A stretch of 20,907 nucleotides of DNA, taken from Clostridia bacterium. GTDB taxonomy: Bacteria; Bacillota; Clostridia; Oscillospirales; CAG-272. The first letter of the stretch is position 1; every line of letters starts with the position of its first letter. The translations under genes were made by a program, and so were the position numbers. The stretch covers positions 1 to 20,907 of the forward strand of contig JAKSPV010000009.1 of assembly GCA_024404475.1 (NCBI GenBank), given 5' to 3'. The notes beneath the pieces are model-generated. The model worked only from the letters and a program-made list of their open reading frames with translations, was not told the origin of the DNA and did no database searches. Positions 7,516 through 16,472 of this stretch are shown piece by piece.

Positions 7516-7548
7516 GATACCGACGATCCTATCCAAAAGGAGATAATA

Positions 7549-9423
7549 ATGATGAAACACACCGGAATGAAGCTTCTTGCGTTCGTGCTTGCGCTCGCGC
7601 TTTTCTTGCCGCTCGCTCTGACGTCGTGCAAACGGCCCGTCGAGCCGCCGGAGCCGGAAGAGCCGAAGACCGCCGAGGGCGTTCTGGAAGACGCGATGAA
7701 AAAACTCGAAGACGTGATCGCCGGGAATTTCACGTCCTTTACGATGACGGACACGGGCTCGGAAGAGTTTTCCGTCGATCTTTCCGGACTGCTTGAACTG
7801 CTGACCGGCGAGAAGACGGACACCCATGTGGCGGTCAAATCGTACCGCTCCGGTGTTCTTCAGGTTTTTGAGAACATCGCCGGCGAAGGGTATGACGTGA
7901 CCGCGTTCCCCGCGGGTGACAAGGTGATCTTCACCTCTGAAAAATTCTTCGGTGATAGCGCGTATTTTTGCATGACGGATATCGTGCTGGGCCGCATCGG
8001 CCTTGTCGTGGACAGCATCGCCGATCTCTTCCTCGGATTTTCGCAGGCGGGAGACCTCTACTATTACGGCATCGGCGAAGGAGACGAGGATATCTGGCTT
8101 GTCTTCGACGGCGCATATGCGACGGCACTCTACCCGATGGACGAGTACGTTGCGGTCGAAATGGACGGTGCCATCGCCATGTACTGTATTGCGGACGCGG
8201 TCGAAGTCGTGCCTTACGAGCCGGCGGACGTGTTCGGAAACTACACGTTCGTGGACGGCCTTAACTACGCGTTCGGTGACGACGCCATGTACGGCTTTGC
8301 GCCGAAAACGGAATGTGTGGTATACAGCAACGATGAATATGCGGTCTTTTACGGCAACGACGGCGTGAGTCTCATCGTCTTTGCGCTTGACAGCTACGTC
8401 CGCGTAGAGGGCGAGGATGCGCCGGAACAGGAGCCCGGAACCTCCGGCGTGACCAATTTTGCCGAGCTTCTGCCGGAGTGGTATCGGATGACGCGGGAGA
8501 ACAAAGACGACGCTGCGAAGCAGGCGGAGACGGTGAAGACGCTCGTCTCGCTGATCGCAGACGCGGCGAAGAAATCCTTCGCGGCGAATCACACGCTGAC
8601 GCTCGCAGAGGGAAAGCCGCTGACGGTACATAATCGCGAGCTGACCGTTGACGAGGTCACGCTCCGGATGACCGAAGTGCAGATCCTGGACATCGCGTCC
8701 GACGTTCTGACTGCCGTCCGCAGCGATAAAAATGCGTTGGAGTATAACGATTTGCTTGCGCCGGTGCTCGGGAACGGCTGGGCAAAGCGGCTCGGCGATT
8801 CGCTGAAAGACCTGCAGAAGGACGCCGACGAGAACAATTACATCGATCTCATCGTTTCGGTCGACCGGGAGACCGGTCTGCCGGCAAAGGCCGTCCTCCA
8901 CATCAACGATGTGTCGAAAGAAAACGAGGACGTCCCGCGCACCGAGTCCTTTGACGCGCTCGTTCTGGAACTGATCGACGGTTATTTCGGCATCGCCGCG
9001 AATGACGAGGACGCGCCCGCGTTCGGGATCACGACGACGTGGAACACCGACGCAGAGCGTACGATGACGCAGACGTTCCTGTACGTGCCGATGGAGAACG
9101 ACGACGGGGAGACCTTCCTCGGCGAGCAGCTCATGATCGACGGGACGTTCCGTGCCGACGGCACGTACGACGTTTCGATCGTCACCGACGACCTCTCCAT
9201 GTTCAGCTTCGAGGGCACCTGCGAGGTGACCGAGGAGACGCTGGCGTTCGAGATCGCGACCTTCTCCGTGAAGGACGGCGAGATGTCGCTGACGCTGCCG
9301 GTCCATATGAAACTGAAACTCAACGCGGCCGACACGGCGCCGGTCGTGCCGGAGAACTATGAAGGTAGCAGCGACGCCATTGCCGACCTGTTCAACTTCT
9401 TCCTCCCGATAGATTTCTTCTGA
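7549..9423 (+). CDS. Large lipoprotein of unknown function
   Basis: I do not recognise the family. The 624-aa product has a signal peptide with a textbook lipobox (LTSC, Cys27) followed by a Pro/Glu-rich linker (RPVEPPEPEEPK), so it should be tethered outside the membrane. The mature part is acidic. Residues about 45-300 are rich in Tyr, Gly and Asp and look beta-rich; a helical stretch around 320-370 (AAKQAETVKTLVSLIADAAK) leads into a second, mainly beta part ending FFLPIDFF. No catalytic motif is evident. The ATG at 7549 lies 6 bp after AAAAGGAG; a second ATG follows directly. It has its own promoter and terminator, so it is a separate transcript from the serpins despite sharing orientation and predicted location. 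Confidence 0.85.
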   Translation: MMKHTGMKLLAFVLALALFLPLALTSCKRPVEPPEPEEPKTAEGVLEDAMKKLEDVIAGNFTSFTMTDTGSEEFSVDLSGLLELLTGEKTDTHVAVKSYRSGVLQVFENIAGEGYDVTAFPAGDKVIFTSEKFFGDSAYFCMTDIVLGRIGLVVDSIADLFLGFSQAGDLYYYGIGEGDEDIWLVFDGAYATALYPMDEYVAVEMDGAIAMYCIADAVEVVPYEPADVFGNYTFVDGLNYAFGDDAMYGFAPKTECVVYSNDEYAVFYGNDGVSLIVFALDSYVRVEGEDAPEQEPGTSGVTNFAELLPEWYRMTRENKDDAAKQAETVKTLVSLIADAAKKSFAANHTLTLAEGKPLTVHNRELTVDEVTLRMTEVQILDIASDVLTAVRSDKNALEYNDLLAPVLGNGWAKRLGDSLKDLQKDADENNYIDLIVSVDRETGLPAKAVLHINDVSKENEDVPRTESFDALVLELIDGYFGIAANDEDAPAFGITTTWNTDAERTMTQTFLYVPMENDDGETFLGEQLMIDGTFRADGTYDVSIVTDDLSMFSFEGTCEVTEETLAFEIATFSVKDGEMSLTLPVHMKLKLNAADTAPVVPENYEGSSDAIADLFNFFLPIDFF

Positions 9424-9432
9424 ACAAAAGAA

Positions 9433-9458
9433 AAAAGCCACCCTCCGGGGTGGCTTTT
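9433..9458. terminator. Bidirectional intrinsic terminator
   Basis: GCCACCC / GGGTGGC stem (9437-9454) with a TCCG loop is flanked by an A run and TTTT. It lies between the convergent lipoprotein and VOC genes and can serve both. Confidence 0.85.
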
Positions 9459-9463
9459 CTTTG

Positions 9464-9853
9464 TCAAAGCACCTGGTTGAATTCGATCTGCTCGCCGGTG
9501 GGCGACGCGATCTTGAAGTAGCGGCATCCCTGCGCCCAGAACGTCGGGAGCGCCTCGATGCCGTTTGTCGTGATCTTGTAGCCGGCCTTTTTGCAGAACT
9601 CGTAGTCCGCCTCGATGTCGGCGGAAACGTAGGAGATGTGGTCGATCTTGCCGCGGGCATCTGCCGGGAGGGCGTCGTCCTGATACATCTCGTAGGTCAC
9701 GCCGCCGTTTTGTACGAAGTAGACGGGGTGGCCGATGCCGCAGTCAAACGTCCCGATCACGCGGAAACCGAGTACGGTGCAGTAAAAGTCTTTCGCCGCC
9801 TCGACGTCGCTGTTCGCGAGGCCGATGTGGTCGAGCGCGCGTCCTTTGATCAT
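9464..9853 (-). CDS. VOC-superfamily protein (glyoxalase/dioxygenase fold)
   Basis: The 129-aa product has two beta-alpha-beta-beta-beta modules typical of the vicinal oxygen chelate superfamily. The four positions expected to bind metal are occupied: His9 (LDHIGLA), Glu55 (TYEMYQ), His72 (IDHISYV) and Glu124 (GEQIEFNQ). The layout resembles lactoylglutathione lyase-like proteins, but the substrate cannot be told from sequence, and many members have other roles. No signal peptide is present. The ATG at 9853 has a GAGAGG site. A hairpin (GTCCGG/CCGGAC, 9873-9889) lies in the leader. It has its own promoter and is convergent with the upstream lipoprotein, so it is monocistronic. Confidence 0.88.
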   Translation of the reverse strand: MIKGRALDHIGLANSDVEAAKDFYCTVLGFRVIGTFDCGIGHPVYFVQNGGVTYEMYQDDALPADARGKIDHISYVSADIEADYEFCKKAGYKITTNGIEALPTFWAQGCRYFKIASPTGEQIEFNQVL

Positions 9854-9895
9854 AATCGTTATCCTCTCTTTCGTCCGGATCTCCCGGACAGTTCC

Positions 9896-9924
9896 ATTTT
9901 ACCACATTTTAGGGCGCCTTGCAA
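9896..9924 (-). promoter_or_regulatory. sigma-A-type promoter for VOC gene
   Basis: On the minus strand TTGCAA (9924-9919) and TAAAAT (9901-9896) are 17 bp apart, about 43 bp upstream of the start codon. Confidence 0.65.
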
Positions 9925-9939
9925 GGGGGAAACGCCGTC

Positions 9940-9968
9940 TTGACAAAACGGATGCATCGCGGTATAAT
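9940..9968 (+). promoter_or_regulatory. Perfect consensus sigma-A promoter for CvpA-like gene
   Basis: TTGACA (9940-9945) and TATAAT (9963-9968) both match consensus exactly with a 17-bp spacer. Combined with the strong AAGGAGG site before 10001, high expression is expected. Confidence 0.85.
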
Positions 9969-10000
9969 GAACTATCACCGCCCCTTAAGGAGGTTTTACC

Positions 10001-11422
10001 ATGGGTGGGACTGTCTCCCTCTGCATAACCGCCGTCGCCGCGCTCTTCGGCGTGATCGGTCTTCTGATCGGCCTGCGCCGCGGCTTCAACCGCGCGATCG
10101 TCCGGCTGTTTCTGCTCGCCGTCAGCGCGATCGCCGCGCTCCTTCTGACGTATCCCGTCACGAAGGCCGTGTCCGGCACGCTGCTCGAAAAGGCGTTCAC
10201 GCTCCTTGACCAGTCCGTTGAAAAAACGTTCGGAGAACTGCTCGCGTGCAGCCCGACGCTCGAGGCGCTCGTACCGGAGCTCGTGACCGCGCTTCTCTCC
10301 GTTCTGACGTTCGGCCTCTTGTTTATCCTCATCGCGCTGCTCATGCTCATCCCGTACGCGATCATCTTCAGCGGCTCCCGCCGCAAGGATGAGGACGGCA
10401 AACCGCGCCGTCCCGGCGTGCTCGGCAGCATCGGCGGTCTTCTGATCGGCGCCGTCGCCGGCCTCTTCGTCTTCGCCGTTCTGATCGCGCCGCTTACCGG
10501 CATTTCCGAGTACTGCGAGCGCGTGCTCCACTACATGAACGAAGAGGAACTTGAAATGCTCCCCGACGGGGTGGACGAGGCGCTGCTGCGCGACATCAAC
10601 AACTGCATCCCCGTGTCCGTCGTGCGCGAGTGCGGCGGCCGGTACGTCACCGAGACGCTTCTGACGCTCCACATGCCTGACGGCAACGTCAAGCTTTCCG
10701 ACGAGATCGAGAACACGATCGACATGCTCCGCGTCGTTTCCTCCGCGAACGAGGAGAACACGTCGCCGGCCGATCTGCTCCGCTCGCTCGCCGACTTCAC
10801 GTCCAAGGATTCCATCGCGTCCTCCGCACTCGCGGAGGTGCTGCCGAGTGCCGCCGAGAAATGGAAGAACGGCGAGAACTTCCTCGGCGTCTCGCCCGAA
10901 GACCTCGGCCTCGGGGAAGACAACTCGCTTTCGCCGGTCATTGACCTGGCGTTCGAAACGCTTTCTTCTTCGACGAAGGAAACGCTCGGCGAAGACTTCG
11001 GCACCGCCGCCGAACTGCTCGACATCGTGCAGCCGTTCGTGGAGGAGCACGGCGAGGTCACGCCCGAGGCGATCTTCGGCAGCGACCTGATCCCGCAGGT
11101 GCTCGAAAAGCTTTCGGATAACGAGCATTTCTCCGGCATGACGGAGGACTGCGTTTCGACTGTGATCCGGACGCTGGATATCGACCCCGCGTCGCTCGAC
11201 GACGAGTTCTGCGTCGGTGCCGCCGCGGCGATGAGTGTGGCTGCGTCCACGTCTGACACGAAGGCACTTGCCGCCAGCGTCGGCCAGGCGCTTGAATCGG
11301 TGAATATCAAGGCGTCCTCCGAGGCGCTTGACAGCATCGCGAAGTTCTTCCGGGACACGTACGGCGGCCGGACGTTCACGCCGGCGGACATCCGCACGCT
11401 CCTGACGGAAGGCAAAGTCTGA
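10001..11422 (+). CDS. CvpA-like membrane protein with long C-terminal domain
   Basis: The 473-aa product has about four membrane segments in its first 165 residues (roughly 5-27, 31-52, 92-118 and 138-165). The sequence GLLIGLRRGFNRAIVRLF between the first two resembles the CvpA (colicin V production) family start. CvpA proteins are usually about 160-200 aa; here some 300 further residues follow, acidic, Ser/Glu-rich and mostly helical, probably soluble, without a recognised domain. The basic RRKDEDGKPRR loop between segments 3 and 4 suggests a cytoplasmic position. CvpA-like proteins have been linked to envelope functions but the biochemical role is unknown. It has a consensus promoter, AAGGAGG site and its own terminator. 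Confidence 0.8.
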   Translation: MGGTVSLCITAVAALFGVIGLLIGLRRGFNRAIVRLFLLAVSAIAALLLTYPVTKAVSGTLLEKAFTLLDQSVEKTFGELLACSPTLEALVPELVTALLSVLTFGLLFILIALLMLIPYAIIFSGSRRKDEDGKPRRPGVLGSIGGLLIGAVAGLFVFAVLIAPLTGISEYCERVLHYMNEEELEMLPDGVDEALLRDINNCIPVSVVRECGGRYVTETLLTLHMPDGNVKLSDEIENTIDMLRVVSSANEENTSPADLLRSLADFTSKDSIASSALAEVLPSAAEKWKNGENFLGVSPEDLGLGEDNSLSPVIDLAFETLSSSTKETLGEDFGTAAELLDIVQPFVEEHGEVTPEAIFGSDLIPQVLEKLSDNEHFSGMTEDCVSTVIRTLDIDPASLDDEFCVGAAAAMSVAASTSDTKALAASVGQALESVNIKASSEALDSIAKFFRDTYGGRTFTPADIRTLLTEGKV

Positions 11423-11436
11423 CAGAAAGAATAAAG

Positions 11437-11465
11437 AAAAGCCCCTCTTCGTGAGGGGCTTTTTA
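11437..11465. terminator. Bidirectional intrinsic terminator
   Basis: GCCCCTC / GAGGGGC stem (11441-11459) with a TTCGT loop is flanked by AAAA and TTTTTA, between the convergent CvpA-like and LRR genes. Confidence 0.88.
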
Positions 11466-11474
11466 TTTTGTGTT

Positions 11475-12962
11475 TTACGCTTCGGGGCCGGTCGATTCGC
11501 AGATGACCTGCGCGCGGAGGAACTCGTCGTTCTCTTCGGCGACGGAGACGTTCTTCCAGTCGGCGCGCGTGCCGGCGTAGTAGACCGTCGGCAGGCCCGG
11601 TGCAAGCACTTCACTGGTGTCGCACATCTGGAAGAGGTTTGCCTCGATCGTGGTGACGGAGGCGGGGATGCAGACGGTGACGAGACTGTTATCGTAATAG
11701 AAGGCGCTGTCGCCGATGACTTCGACGCCCTCGCCGATGCGGACGGTTTCGAGGTAGATCGCGTCGGAGAACGCCTGCTTGGCGATCGCGCGGGCAGTAC
11801 CGGCGGGGATGGTGACTTCCTTGATCGTTTCGGAGCCGTAGCATACGTTGGAAATGAAGGAATAGCCGGAGGCGGGGAGGGTGATGGATTCGGCCGTGCC
11901 GAAGTAGCCGAGGAAGACGTCTGCGCCGATGGCGAAGCCGTTCTCATCAGCGAGCGATTCGACCCACGGATTCTTGTAGAATGCGCGGCCGCCGACCTCG
12001 GAGAGCTTCTCGGGAAGCGTGACGTAGCGGAGCGCCTTGCAGTCGAAGAACGCGAACTCGCCGACGGTCGTCATCGTTTCGGGGAAGTAGATGCGCGTCA
12101 GGGACTCACATTCGTAGAAGGTGTACGGGGCGATCTCGGTGACGCCGGCGGGGATGCGGAGCTCTTCCAGCTTGCGGGCATAGTAGAACGCACCGATGCC
12201 GATCTTCTCGAGCGTGTCGGGCAGATCGAGCTTCGTCAGTTTGTTCTGTTCGGTGAACGCGGAGCCGGAGGCGAACGCGTAATCTTCGATCACACGGAGG
12301 TTTTTCGGAAGCTTGCACTCCGCAAGGGAGGAGCAGCTTTCAAACGCGCGCTTGCCGATCACTTCGACGGAATCCGGGATCGTGACCGAGCGGAGCGCCG
12401 TGCAGTTGGCGAACGTGTACATCGGGAGCTCTTTGAGCCCGGAGGAAAGACGAACGGTACGGAGCGCCGTGCAGTTGATGAACGTATCGTAACCCATCGA
12501 CGTCACGGTGTCGGGCAGCGTTGCCTGACGGAGCGCGGTGCAGCCGGCGAAGACGCTGTTGCCGAGCGTCTCGACGCCGTCGTAGAACACGGCGGCTTCC
12601 AGCGCGGTGCAGCCGACGAACGCGTACGAGCCGACCGTTTTGACGCCGGTGACGGAAACGCGCTTGATCTCGGCGTTCTCGGCGAACGCCTCGTCTGCGA
12701 TCGCGGTGACGGGCTTGCCCTCGTAGGAGCCGGTGATGATGACTTCGGTGGCGGAGCCCTCGTAGCCGGTCACGGCGTAAGTGCCCGTGGCTTCGTCGAG
12801 CGTGAAGACGAGACCGCTCGTGTTGGTGTGCAGGCGGATATAAGTGATGAGCGCGCTGGCGCCGAACGCGAGCGCGACGACCGTGATGAGGAAGAGAAGC
12901 GCGATCAGCGCCTTCTTGTTGGCACGGCAGAAGCTGCCGATTTTTTTGAACACTTTGGTCAT
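11475..12962 (-). CDS. Membrane-anchored BspA-type leucine-rich-repeat protein
   Basis: The 495-aa product has a basic N terminus and one membrane segment (about residues 19-41), giving a type II anchor with the rest outside. From about residue 75 onward it consists of LRR_5/BspA-type repeats of 23 residues with the pattern AFxxCTALxxxxLPDxVxxIGxxxF, and it ends with the YYAGTRADW / AQVIC motif typical of the end of BspA repeat arrays. Repeats around 12390-12600 keep a 69-bp DNA period. BspA-family proteins often mediate adhesion or protein binding, and the ligand here is unknown. AAGGA lies 13 bp before the ATG, longer than usual, so the start context is not ideal, though the membrane anchor supports it. 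Confidence 0.9.
   Translation of the reverse strand: MTKVFKKIGSFCRANKKALIALLFLITVVALAFGASALITYIRLHTNTSGLVFTLDEATGTYAVTGYEGSATEVIITGSYEGKPVTAIADEAFAENAEIKRVSVTGVKTVGSYAFVGCTALEAAVFYDGVETLGNSVFAGCTALRQATLPDTVTSMGYDTFINCTALRTVRLSSGLKELPMYTFANCTALRSVTIPDSVEVIGKRAFESCSSLAECKLPKNLRVIEDYAFASGSAFTEQNKLTKLDLPDTLEKIGIGAFYYARKLEELRIPAGVTEIAPYTFYECESLTRIYFPETMTTVGEFAFFDCKALRYVTLPEKLSEVGGRAFYKNPWVESLADENGFAIGADVFLGYFGTAESITLPASGYSFISNVCYGSETIKEVTIPAGTARAIAKQAFSDAIYLETVRIGEGVEVIGDSAFYYDNSLVTVCIPASVTTIEANLFQMCDTSEVLAPGLPTVYYAGTRADWKNVSVAEENDEFLRAQVICESTGPEA
12391..12616 (-). repeat. 69-bp tandem coding repeats of the LRR gene
   Basis: The segment encoding CTALR recurs at about 12391, 12460, 12529 and 12598, exactly 69 bp (23 codons) apart, with high nucleotide identity (GGAGCGCCGTGCAGTT and close variants). 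This points to fairly recent unit duplication or gene conversion. Confidence 0.75.
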
Positions 12963-13027
12963 GCTGTATGTTCCGTCCTTATCGTTCCCGGCTCCCGCGG
13001 GAGCCGATTTATTCTGTTGCTTCTTTC

Positions 13028-13056
13028 AGTATAGCAGAAGAGGGTGCGTTTGTCAC
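13028..13056 (-). promoter_or_regulatory. sigma-A-type promoter for LRR gene
   Basis: On the minus strand GTGACA (13056-13051) and TATACT (13033-13028) are 17 bp apart, 66 bp upstream of the start codon. No convincing terminator for glnN is seen between its stop (13098) and this promoter, so read-through into the LRR gene is possible. Confidence 0.6.
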
Positions 13057-13097
13057 GCGCTTTTACAAAATCGCCGCAAAATTCAGAAAACCGTCAC

Positions 13098-15188
<2,091 letters not shown>

Positions 15189-15193
15189 AGTAC

Positions 15194-15261
15194 ACCTCCG
15201 GGAGGATAGAGTAAACGCCAAAACGGCAACCGGGAGGCGTCTGCCAGGCCGTTTGCCGTTT
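15194..15261 (-). promoter_or_regulatory. Structured 5' leader of glnN
   Basis: Between the predicted transcription start (about 15265) and the start codon lies an inverted repeat, AACGGCAA / TTGCCGTT extended to 9 bp (15221-15229 with 15253-15261). Its loop contains CCTCCC (15232-15237), which could pair with the ribosome-binding site GGAGGT (15194-15199). A second CCTCC lies directly next to the site. This could control translation, but it matches no riboswitch class I know. Confidence 0.4.
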
Positions 15262-15271
15262 CCGTTGCCTT

Positions 15272-15300
15272 ATTATCCCGCAAATGCGCCCGTTTGTCAA
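15272..15300 (-). promoter_or_regulatory. sigma-A-type promoter for glnN
   Basis: On the minus strand TTGACA (15300-15295, exact consensus) and GATAAT (15277-15272) are 17 bp apart. Confidence 0.75.
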
Positions 15301-15351
15301 GAGTTTTGCGCGGATTTCGGGGCATAACGACCGGAAAAAGCCCCGTTTTGC

Positions 15352-15380
15352 TTGAAAAAAAGCGCGCGCCGTGCTACAAT
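15352..15380 (+). promoter_or_regulatory. sigma-A-type promoter for alpha/beta hydrolase
   Basis: TTGAAA (15352-15357) and TACAAT (15375-15380) are 17 bp apart. Its position rules out upstream in-frame ATGs at 15352 and 15379 as starts, because they lie inside or before the promoter. Confidence 0.65.
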
Positions 15381-15420
15381 GGAGACGCCGGCAGACGCCG
15401 GAGAGGGAGATTTGACGACT

Positions 15421-16146
15421 GTGAAGAAACTGATCACTTACGACACGATCCGCTCGTTCTGCTATACGAACGACGCGCTCATCGAAGGGCCGGTCCGCGG
15501 GATCGTGCTCGACTTCTTCGGACTCGGCAACACGAACATGTTTTTCGAGGACACCGACGCCGGCCGCACCTGGGCGGAGAAGAATATCCTCCTCGTCGTC
15601 CCGTACAACAACCCGTGGGCGTGGATGAACCCGCAGGCGATCGAAACGACGGACGAGATCCTCGACGTTCTCTTTGAAAAGCTTGCGCTGCCGGAGGGCA
15701 CGCCGATCGTTTCGACGGGCGGCAGCATGGGCGGTATGTCCGCGATCACGTACATGGCGTACGCGAAACGGACGCCGGTCGCCTGCGTCGCCAACTGCCC
15801 GGTGTGCGATCTGCCGTACCATTTCACCGAACGTCCCGACCTGCCGCGCACGCTGTACAGCGCGTTCTACCACGAGGACGGTGCGATCGGGGACGTTCTG
15901 CCGCGCTTCTCGCCTTTGCACCTCGTCGGCAAGCTTCCGCGCGTGCCGTATTTCATCTTCCACTGCGAAGAGGACAAGGCGGTCAATATCGCGAAACATT
16001 CGGAGCGCTTCGTTGCCGCGATGGAACAGGCCGGCTACGACGTCACCTTGACGCGCGTGCCGGAGCGCGGTCACTGCAACCTGACGGACGAGGCGTGGGA
16101 CGCCTACCGTGCCGCCGCGGCCGGCGAGATCGCCCGGAACGGCTGA
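15421..16146 (+). CDS. Alpha/beta-hydrolase family protein (putative esterase/peptidase)
   Basis: The 241-aa product has an alpha/beta-hydrolase fold pattern. The nucleophile elbow is STGGSMGG, with Ser102 as probable nucleophile; Asp185 (CEEDKAV) and His218 (ERGHCNLT) complete a likely triad. Spacing resembles prolyl-oligopeptidase/dienelactone-hydrolase-like esterases, and the substrate is unknown. No signal peptide is present, so it is probably cytoplasmic. I chose the GTG at 15421 (VKKLITYD) because it lies downstream of the promoter and after GGGAG, although the 11-nt spacing is long; the TTG at 15412 is an alternative. It is divergent from glnN and followed directly by a hairpin. Confidence 0.83.
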   Translation: MKKLITYDTIRSFCYTNDALIEGPVRGIVLDFFGLGNTNMFFEDTDAGRTWAEKNILLVVPYNNPWAWMNPQAIETTDEILDVLFEKLALPEGTPIVSTGGSMGGMSAITYMAYAKRTPVACVANCPVCDLPYHFTERPDLPRTLYSAFYHEDGAIGDVLPRFSPLHLVGKLPRVPYFIFHCEEDKAVNIAKHSERFVAAMEQAGYDVTLTRVPERGHCNLTDEAWDAYRAAAAGEIARNG

Positions 16147-16171
16147 TTTTCCGTCCCGGAAAAATTTTTTG
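16147..16171 (+). terminator. Intrinsic terminator of the hydrolase gene
   Basis: TTTTCCG / CGGAAAA (16147-16163) with a TCC loop is followed by ATTTTTT. It starts immediately at the stop codon. Confidence 0.55.
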
Positions 16172-16190
16172 AAAAATTTTGCAAAACCTC

Positions 16191-16219
16191 TTGCATTTCG
16201 GAAACGGGTGTGCTATAAT
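16191..16219 (+). promoter_or_regulatory. sigma-A-type promoter for 5S rRNA
   Basis: TTGCAT (16191-16196) and perfect TATAAT (16214-16219) are 17 bp apart, about 35 bp upstream of the mature 5S 5' end. Confidence 0.75.
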
Positions 16220-16235
16220 GCCTAAGCATCCTGAG

Positions 16236-16251
16236 AGTGCCTTCGGGCATT
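16236..16251 (+). other. UUCG-capped hairpin in 5S precursor leader
   Basis: AGTGCC / GGCATT closed by a C(UUCG)G tetraloop lies between the promoter and the mature 5S. It is probably part of the primary transcript and may assist folding or 5' processing. Confidence 0.55.
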
Positions 16252-16260
16252 CCGGTGGAA

Positions 16261-16376
<116 letters not shown>

Positions 16377-16380
16377 ACAA

Positions 16381-16411
16381 AAGAGGAACGCGAAAGCGTT
16401 CCTCTTTTTTT
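16381..16411 (+). terminator. Intrinsic terminator of 5S rRNA
   Basis: An 11-bp perfect stem AAGAGGAACGC / GCGTTCCTCTT with GAAA loop is followed by a T-run, 4 bp after the 5S 3' end. Confidence 0.92.
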
Positions 16412-16424
16412 GCCTCCGGAGACA

Positions 16425-16453
16425 AAACGGGGCTGCCGCGGGAGCGGCAGCCC
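16425..16453 (-). terminator. Intrinsic terminator of aspA
   Basis: GGGCTGCCGC / GCGGCAGCCC (10 bp, 16430-16453, four-base loop) lies 19 bp beyond the aspA stop. On the minus strand it is followed by CGTTTTG. Together with the adjacent 5S terminator it separates the two convergent transcripts. Confidence 0.75.
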
Positions 16454-16472
16454 TTCTTTTGTTGTTCGTTTG

